A stretch of DNA of 38,502 bases from Deltaproteobacteria bacterium (GTDB lineage: Bacteria > Desulfobacterota > Desulfarculia > Adiutricales > Adiutricaceae): contig JAISFS010000015.1 of the NCBI GenBank assembly GCA_031263485.1, positions 1-38,502 on the forward strand, written 5' to 3'. Every line of letters starts with the position of its first letter. The first letter of the stretch is position 1. The notes under the pieces were generated by a model. The model was given only the letters and a program-made list of their open reading frames with translations. It did no database searches and was not told where the DNA came from. This document shows positions 33,409 through 38,502 of the stretch, piece after piece. The position numbers and the translations under genes were made by a program.

Positions 33409-34602
33409 TCAGCGGTCGATCTCCGGGATCACCAGGTCCAGGCTGCCCAGGATGGCGATGGCGTCGGCCAGGAGTGTGCCCTGGGCCGCCTCGGCGAAAA
33501 GGGAGAGGTTGGAGAACCCCGGAGCCCTCAGCTTGACGCGGTAGGGGCTCTTGCCGCCGTCGGAGATCACGTGGACCGATATCTCGCCCCGCGCGCCCTC
33601 GACCGAGTAGACGCTCTCGCCCGCAGGGAGCTTCCAGGCGGGCTTGGGCGCCTTGTCCATGATGATCTTGCCGTCGGGGATCTGCGCTATGGCCTGCTCG
33701 ACTATCTTCATGGACTCGGAGATCTCCTCCATCCGCACCCAGTACCTGCCGAAATTGTCGTTGGTCTCGGCGACGGGGATCTCGTAGTCGAAGCGGTCGT
33801 AGATGCCGTAGGGGATGGCCTTCCTGACGTCCCGCCTGAGGCCGGCGGCCCTCAGGATCGGACCGGTGGCGCCGTACCGGCGGCACATGTCGACGTCCAT
33901 GGGGCCGATGCCCTCCAGGCGGCGGCGGAGAATCACGTTGTCGGTGACGAGCGCCTTGTACATCTTGAGCCGCTCGCGCATCCTGGGCAGGAAGTCGCGG
34001 ATGAGCGAGAAGAACCTCTCGTCGCCGTCCGCGCCCACGCCGCCGAACCGGAAGTAGTTCATGGTGAGCCGCGAGCCGGTCACCCTCTGGAGCACGTCGC
34101 AGAGGTCCTCCCTGTCGTCGAAGGCGTAAAGGATGGGGGTGAAGGCGCCCAGGTCCAGGACGAAGGCCCCCCACCACACCAGATGCGAACAGATGCGGTT
34201 GAGCTCGGCAGCGATGACCCTCAGGTACTCGGCCCGCTCGGGCACGACGATGCCCGCCAGCTGCTCGCAGGCGGCGGTGTAAGCCCAGTTCCAGCCGATG
34301 GCGTTCAGGTAGTCGACGCGGCCCATGTTCGGCAGGAACCCGTAGGCGGTCTTGTGTTCGGCCATCTTCTCATGGGAGCGGTGCAGGTAGCCCAAAACGG
34401 GCTCGGAGCGCATCACGTACTCCCCGAAGAGCTCGACTATGACCCTCAGGACGCCGTGCGTGGAGGGGTGCTGGGGCCCGAGGTTCAATATGACGGTCCC
34501 GGGCTGGGCATCCTTCGCGAAATTGTTGGAGTAGAAGTCCCCCATGTAGGTCCCGGGCTCGTCCAGGACCCCGAAGGGGTTGAGGAAATTGAAGTTGCTC
34601 AT
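33409..34602 (-). CDS. nuoD: Complex I subunit D (49-kDa type)
   Basis: A 397-residue peripheral-arm subunit related to the large subunit of NiFe hydrogenases, without NiFe cysteine ligands. Quinone-site features are present: LGPQHPSTHGVLR with the conserved His pair, and GYLHRSHEKMAE. Its ATG overlaps the nuoC stop as ATGA. It is a separate gene, not a NuoCD fusion. Confidence 0.96.
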   Translation of the reverse strand: MSNFNFLNPFGVLDEPGTYMGDFYSNNFAKDAQPGTVILNLGPQHPSTHGVLRVIVELFGEYVMRSEPVLGYLHRSHEKMAEHKTAYGFLPNMGRVDYLNAIGWNWAYTAACEQLAGIVVPERAEYLRVIAAELNRICSHLVWWGAFVLDLGAFTPILYAFDDREDLCDVLQRVTGSRLTMNYFRFGGVGADGDERFFSLIRDFLPRMRERLKMYKALVTDNVILRRRLEGIGPMDVDMCRRYGATGPILRAAGLRRDVRKAIPYGIYDRFDYEIPVAETNDNFGRYWVRMEEISESMKIVEQAIAQIPDGKIIMDKAPKPAWKLPAGESVYSVEGARGEISVHVISDGGKSPYRVKLRAPGFSNLSLFAEAAQGTLLADAIAILGSLDLVIPEIDR

Positions 34603-35309
34603 TTCCCCTCATCCTTTCCGCCGCCCGCGGGTTTGGCGCCGCCCGGCTTCGCCTCGGCGGCAGGCTTGGCCTCTGACGCGGGCTTGGCCTCGGCGGCAGG
34701 CTTGGCCTCTGACGCGGGCTTGGCCTCGGCGGCAGGCTTGGCCTCTGGCGCGGGCTTCGCCGCGGTCTCAGGCTTGGCCTCGGCCTTCGGAGCCTCCGAG
34801 GCCAGCTCCCAGCCGTCCGCCGCCCAGTCGATCTCGCCCAGGAACCCGAGCTTCCTGATGGAGGCGATGACGTCGGGAGCCTTGCGGTGGGGGGGCGGGA
34901 TGGGGTCGTCGCCGGGCAACAGTATGGGCACGAGGTTGGGGTTGCCCTTGAAGATCACGCCGTAGAAGTCGTAAGACTCGCGCTCGTGCCACTCGGCGCC
35001 ATGGAAGACGTGGGCGACGGACGGGATCTCGGGGCTGGCCTTGTCTTTGAGAAGGACGCGCAACGCCAGCCTCAGGTGACCTTCCATCGAGTCGAAGACG
35101 TAGGTGACGAGGAAACCCTCGGTGAAATCCGCGGTCGTGATGAACAGGAGCGTGAAGCCCTCCGCCTTGAGGCTCTCCGCGACCGCCGCCAGTGACTCGG
35201 CCGGCAGGTGCACGGAAAGCGCCAGTCCGGACCGCTTCGGGTCCGGCCGCGTGACGGCGAGGGCCCCGGCCTTCTTGAAGGCCTCCCTCCAGGCGTCCGG
35301 TGTCATCAT
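34599..35309 (-). CDS. nuoC: Complex I subunit C (30-kDa type) with repetitive tail
   Basis: A 236-residue peripheral-arm subunit. The family signature [18 protein letters not shown] is at about 108-125. The core ends near residue 170. A tail of about 65 residues follows, built from [12 protein letters not shown] units encoded by a perfect 36-bp DNA repeat (34652-34759), ending GGGKDEGK. Homologs normally end near the core. The ATG overlaps the nuoB stop; a second ATG immediately follows, so the start could be one codon later. Confidence 0.94.
   Translation of the reverse strand: MMTPDAWREAFKKAGALAVTRPDPKRSGLALSVHLPAESLAAVAESLKAEGFTLLFITTADFTEGFLVTYVFDSMEGHLRLALRVLLKDKASPEIPSVAHVFHGAEWHERESYDFYGVIFKGNPNLVPILLPGDDPIPPPHRKAPDVIASIRKLGFLGEIDWAADGWELASEAPKAEAKPETAAKPAPEAKPAAEAKPASEAKPAAEAKPASEAKPAAEAKPGGAKPAGGGKDEGK
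34652..34759. repeat. 36-bp tandem repeat encoding the NuoC tail, three copies
   Basis: Units at 34652-34687, 34688-34723 and 34724-34759; the first two are identical and the third has one substitution. Each encodes 12 residues of the Glu-Ala-Lys-Pro-rich tail. Confidence 0.93.
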
Positions 35310-35857
35310 GAGACTATCTCCTCGGCGACGGGCCACCAGCGTTTCCCCAGGATGATCTCCTGGACCTTCAGGATGCCCTCCTGGTACGCCTCGGGCCTGG
35401 GGGGGCATCCGGGCACGTACACGTCCACGGGGATGACCTTGTCGACCCCCATGACCACGCCGTACTGCTCCTTGAAGTTGAAGGGCCCGCCGGAGACGGC
35501 GCAGTTGCCGACCGCTATGACCCACTTGGGGGCAGGCATCTGCTCGTAGAGCCGCACCACCGTGGGGGCCATCTTCTTGGTGACGGTCCCGGTGACCATC
35601 ATGACGTCGGACTGGCGGATCGAGGGGCGGAACACCTCGGCCCCGAAGCGGGCGATGTCCCAGCGGGCCATGGACATGGCCATCATCTCGATGGCGCAGC
35701 AGGCGAGCCCGAAGGTGACGGGCCACAGGGACATGGCCCTGTTGACGTCGAAGAAGTAGTTGATGGGCCTGAGGTCGATCAGGGGCGGCTTGAGCCAGCC
35801 TGCGGAAGGCGACGGCTCGGGGAGCGGCGGGGTCAGAATGTTACTCTTTTCGGCCAC
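35306..35857 (-). CDS. nuoB: Complex I subunit B (N2 cluster)
   Basis: A 183-residue subunit carrying the terminal [4Fe-4S] cluster N2. Ligands: Cys53-Cys54 ([10 protein letters not shown]), Cys119 (VGNCAVSGG) and Cys151 (VPGCPPRPE). The GTG start at 35857 lies inside the end of nuoA (25-bp overlap) with AGGGG upstream; no ATG precedes the conserved region. Confidence 0.95.
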   Translation of the reverse strand: MAEKSNILTPPLPEPSPSAGWLKPPLIDLRPINYFFDVNRAMSLWPVTFGLACCAIEMMAMSMARWDIARFGAEVFRPSIRQSDVMMVTGTVTKKMAPTVVRLYEQMPAPKWVIAVGNCAVSGGPFNFKEQYGVVMGVDKVIPVDVYVPGCPPRPEAYQEGILKVQEIILGKRWWPVAEEIVS

Positions 35858-36213
35858 GTGAAAACCCCTTTGGCGAGAAAGTAGATTACGGCCAGGAGCA
35901 CGAAGAACAGGAAGTAGCTCAGCTCCACCAGCGGGAAGAGGCCCCCCGTCGCCCTGTAGGCCACGCCCACCGGGAACAGGTACAGGACGTCCACGTCGAA
36001 GGCGATGAAGATGAGGGCGTATATGTGGTAGTTGAAGCCGTAGTGGTCCCAGGCCTTGCCGTGGGGGACCACGCCGCACTCGTAGGGTATGCGGTAGTCG
36101 CCCCCGCCCGCCCGCGGGGCGATGAAGGCCGCGATGACCAGCGGCGAGGCGGCAAATATGGCCGCCGCGACCAGGAAGACTATCATTGCCAGGTGAAGGG
36201 AGTCGAAGACCAT
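35833..36213 (-). CDS. nuoA: Complex I subunit A
   Basis: A 126-residue, three-helix membrane subunit. The loop [24 protein letters not shown] with the conserved Glu-Cys pair and the helix [14 protein letters not shown] with acidic residues are diagnostic. First gene of the operon, behind a sigma-70 promoter. The ATG at 36213 begins homology; the frame is open upstream. Confidence 0.95.
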   Translation of the reverse strand: MVFDSLHLAMIVFLVAAAIFAASPLVIAAFIAPRAGGGDYRIPYECGVVPHGKAWDHYGFNYHIYALIFIAFDVDVLYLFPVGVAYRATGGLFPLVELSYFLFFVLLAVIYFLAKGVFTWPKRVTF

Positions 36214-36400
36214 GCTGTCACCATGTCGCTGTCGATAAAGAAGGAGCCGGGGCCCGGGCGGGCCTCCGGGCGTGGTGCGGGCCGCAAAAGGCCACACGCG
36301 CGCGCGAGGCGGGCTCGGAAAAGTGCCCCCCGCAGACGGATCCGGGGCGGGGGGGGTGCGGAAGGCAGGGATATGCGCAATTAACCTGTATAGAGTGAAG

Positions 36401-36430
36401 ACAATAAAGCATAAGCGCGATTTCTGTCAA
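36401..36430 (-). promoter_or_regulatory. Sigma-70 promoter of the nuo operon
   Basis: On the minus strand a perfect TTGACA (36425-36430), an 18-bp spacer, and TATTGT (36401-36406, four of six), in an AT-rich island. The leader to nuoA is about 180 bases. Confidence 0.65.
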
Positions 36431-37037
36431 GCATTTTTCTAAACACCGGGAAAATCCGGGCTTCCCCGCCCCGGAACCCGCCGGAAAGTCTCGGGGCCCC
36501 CTTCCGCCCGTCCCAACGGGCCGCCGGGACGAGACACGGGCAACGTTGCAGTGGCAAAGCCACCGAATCCGCAGTGTTTTCGCCTCACTTGCCCCGCGAT
36601 ACCCCGGGGCGGCCCGAAACATACCCTTCGCCTCGCCGGGAAGGGCGCGGAAAACGGGGCTCTGAAATGCCAGAAGCACCTGATTGTCCTTAGCGGATCA
36701 GCCGACGCACTACTGGCGGAAAACCTTGCCCGGAATACCCCGCGAACCTACATCATGGCTTGGCTCCATCTTGGGGGTGAAACCGTTTTCAGGCCGGATT
36801 CCCTCCGTCGTTCCGCGCGCCTCGTCAACATTATCGGGCGACTGGCGAAAGCATCGCATTCCTGCGGTTCGCCATCAGAAAACATCCCTCTTCGCCAAAC
36901 CTCTTCGGCATTCTCATCACGCTCACCGGCATTCTCATCACGCTCACCGGTTTTCGCCGAGGAATTCACTCTAGCTCTTCCACGAATTAAGCCGCAGCAA
37001 CGCCGCCTCCCGGACCATGTCCATTACCTCTTTGCAG

Positions 37038-37199
37038 AGCAATATCGCGTCCTGGCCCACATCCCTTGCCCCTTTACCGCGCAATTCCCCATCCTGGACG
37101 TACCTTTCCGATTTTCCGAGCAATGCCTCGTCATGCCCCAGTTTCCTTTAGCTTTTCGAGCAACGCCGCATCCTGTTCCTCGTCCCTTGCGTCTCTGCC
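37038..37199. repeat. Four degenerate units of about 40 bp
   Basis: Units of 39-42 bp, each starting gcaa and containing an atcctg- or gtcctg-like word; much diverged. Confidence 0.5.
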
Positions 37200-37222
37200 G
37201 ATCCTCCGTTGACGTATCCGCC

Positions 37223-37382
37223 GCTCTTCTGGAGCCTTCTGGATCCTTCTGGTGTCTTCTGGATCCTTCTGGTGCCTTCTGGATCATTCAGGTCCTTCTG
37301 GTGCCTTCCGGATCATTCAGGTCCTTCTGGCGCCTTCCGGATCCTTCAGGTCCTTCTGGAGCCTTCTGGTTCCTTCAAGCGA
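37223..37382. repeat. 10-bp tandem repeat, about 16 units
   Basis: Units of the form ccttctggat / ccttctggtg / cattcaggtc, decaying into looser copies up to about 37450. A 10-bp period is close to one helical turn of DNA. Confidence 0.85.
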
Positions 37383-38045
37383 CTTCGAGTTCATCCTGAC
37401 GACTTCAGGTTATTTCGGGCAATCCCAAGTCCATTCAGGTCGCTTCAAGTTCCCGGCGTTGAGCGAAAACCTGGCATCCCTGCCGCAATTCCGATCGCCG
37501 CGATAGCACCCTGGCTCACGTCCGGCCACTGATTCCGCCGCAACATCTCGCCTTCCGGCGACCATTGCGAACGGCATCGAAGACGACTCTTCAGTTTCAT
37601 GATCGGTATTCCCGAACTCGTCAAATCTTTTATGGCCTCGCCCGTCCGACGGAACATTCACTTCGGGCCAAGCCGTCACGAAGGGTTGGCCTTCCAGCCT
37701 TCACCGGGCCGACGGCCGCCATGGCGCAAGGGTTCCGAGGGCTTCTCCGGCCAACGCTTCCCCGTGCTTGGAACGGCACAGCCCGCGCCGCTGAAGTCCG
37801 CTAGTAGACTTGTCCGGTTTATTGTTCGGTTCCATGCCTTCTTGCGCTTCAAGGCTTTCGGAAACGATCGGAAGAAGAGCTGCTCCGAACGGCTACGGAC
37901 TCCGGGACAGCCACATCAGAACCGATCTCAGCCGGATGGCATCAGTTCTTGGAAGCTCTCTTCAACATTCCCCAGAACGCCGGATCCGCACGGAGGCCGG
38001 CTTCCGGCACCGACACTGAAGTCTACCCGAGCCCTCGAGACGGTC

Positions 38046-38158
38046 CCGGTCTCTGGGAAGTGTACCGGTCTCAGGGGAGTGTAAGGTCCCAGGGAATTGC
38101 CCCGGTCTCGGGGGAGGATCCCAATCTCCGCGAATGATCCCGGTCTCCGGGAAAGGTC
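38046..38158. repeat. 19-bp tandem repeat, six units
   Basis: Units such as ccggtctctgggaagtgta and ccggtctccgggaaaggtc (one of 18 bp), with about 60-90 percent identity to each other by eye. Confidence 0.8.
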
Positions 38159-38355
38159 CCGGGCCCTCTGGATTGACTGCCGTCCCCTTCGGGTCAGGGC
38201 TGTCAAGGACGGACTTCACGCGAGTCTCCCCTGAGCCCATGCCCGCCGACTCAGCACCGCGTCAGGCCACAGAAACCTCCCGGCGAGGGCATTCCCGGCA
38301 CCCCTCCCGATGACTTCGAGGCTCTGTCAAACGGCCCCGAGCGCTTCCGAGCGCT

Positions 38356-38502
38356 TCACTCCGAAGCCGCCTCCATAGCTTGAGCCAGCTCCGACGGTTG
38401 AGGCGTCCCGCTACCCGGAGGCTCCGTTTCCTGAACCATGCATACGAAATCGCCTCCGAACCGATGACGCGGGCTCATCGTTGTCACGGCGTATCCGTTC
38501 AG
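38356..38502 (-). CDS. 3' end of an unidentified gene leaving the window
   Basis: The last 147 bases of the window, read on the minus strand, form an open frame of 48 codons ending in TGA at 38356-38358. The peptide has a balanced, protein-like composition: HRFGGDFVCMV, then a Pro/Gly/Glu-rich end finishing in AQAMEAASE. Neighbouring frames look non-coding, so I read it as the C-terminus of a gene that begins beyond the window. Too short to assign to a family. Confidence 0.4.
   Translation of the reverse strand: MNGYAVTTMSPRHRFGGDFVCMVQETEPPGSGTPQPSELAQAMEAASE

Larger units (their letters stand above)
36431..38355. other. Long non-coding, repeat-rich region
   Basis: Almost 2 kb with no gene that I can support. 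It contains at least four tandem or degenerate arrays: two 21-bp copies (about 36910-36951), four degenerate units of about 40 bp each beginning gcaa (about 37038-37199), a 10-bp array (37223-37382 and decaying to about 37450), and a 19-bp array (38046-38158). Open frames across these on both strands are low-complexity and have no homology. I saw no tRNA, rRNA or mobile-element gene. Confidence 0.55.

Noticed and set aside
36551..37399. A 282-codon plus-strand open frame
   Set aside because: Composed largely of the translated 10-bp and other degenerate repeats; no homology or Shine-Dalgarno.

Overview
The window is GC-rich bacterial chromosome (coding third positions mostly G or C) from what looks like a strictly anaerobic, Gram-negative, deltaproteobacterium-like (Desulfobacterota-type) organism. 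The clues are a rubredoxin / ferritin-like / flavodiiron (FprA) oxygen-defence set, a complex I operon without the NADH-oxidising NuoEFG module, a PlsB-like acyltransferase and a lipoprotein. I cannot name the species from sequence alone.

Layout, left to right. (1) 1-2554: a frameshifted array of about twenty 42-residue TPRs that enters from outside the window, with a decayed tail. (2) pth (minus), with a Lys/Glu/Ala tail. (3) 4303-7016: rubredoxin, ferritin-like diiron protein and FprA (plus), with good sigma-70 promoters and strong terminators. (4) ybaK (plus), behind a promoter with an adjacent perfect dyad. (5) A DnaE-family protein (minus) that has lost catalytic residues and the C-terminal third. 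(6) An acyltransferase fused to a GpsA-like dehydrogenase half (plus) that has lost its lysine. (7) A lipoprotein (plus). (8) 16.9-19.0 kb: an AT-rich patch with an AAA-ATPase/PD-(D/E)XK gene. (9) A broken secreted repeat protein with a stop codon after its signal peptide. (10) A flavodoxin and a divergent MerR regulator, with a textbook 19-bp-spacer MerR operator in the flavodoxin promoter. (11) 23599-36213 (minus): a 13-gene complex I operon, nuoA-B-C-D-H-I-J-K, an extra antiporter-like subunit, a 94-residue membrane protein, nuoL-like, nuoM, nuoN. (12) 36.4-38.3 kb: non-coding, repeat-rich DNA, then the 3' end of a gene leaving the window.

How the parts fit. The complex I should take electrons from a low-potential donor other than NADH (ferredoxin or similar; inference) and carries four antiporter-like pump subunits instead of three. 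Rubredoxin, the ferritin-like protein and FprA form a route for reducing O2, NO or peroxide in an anaerobe. The flavodoxin/MerR pair is a small inducible redox unit.

The most unusual features are the two long, intact proteins with degraded active sites (DnaE-like, and the GpsA half of the fusion), the four-pump complex I with an unrecognised small subunit, and the fact that most intergenic gaps carry their own private short tandem array (unit lengths 10, 15, 17, 19, 31, 34, 39 and 42 bp), with similar expansion inside the tails of Pth and NuoC.
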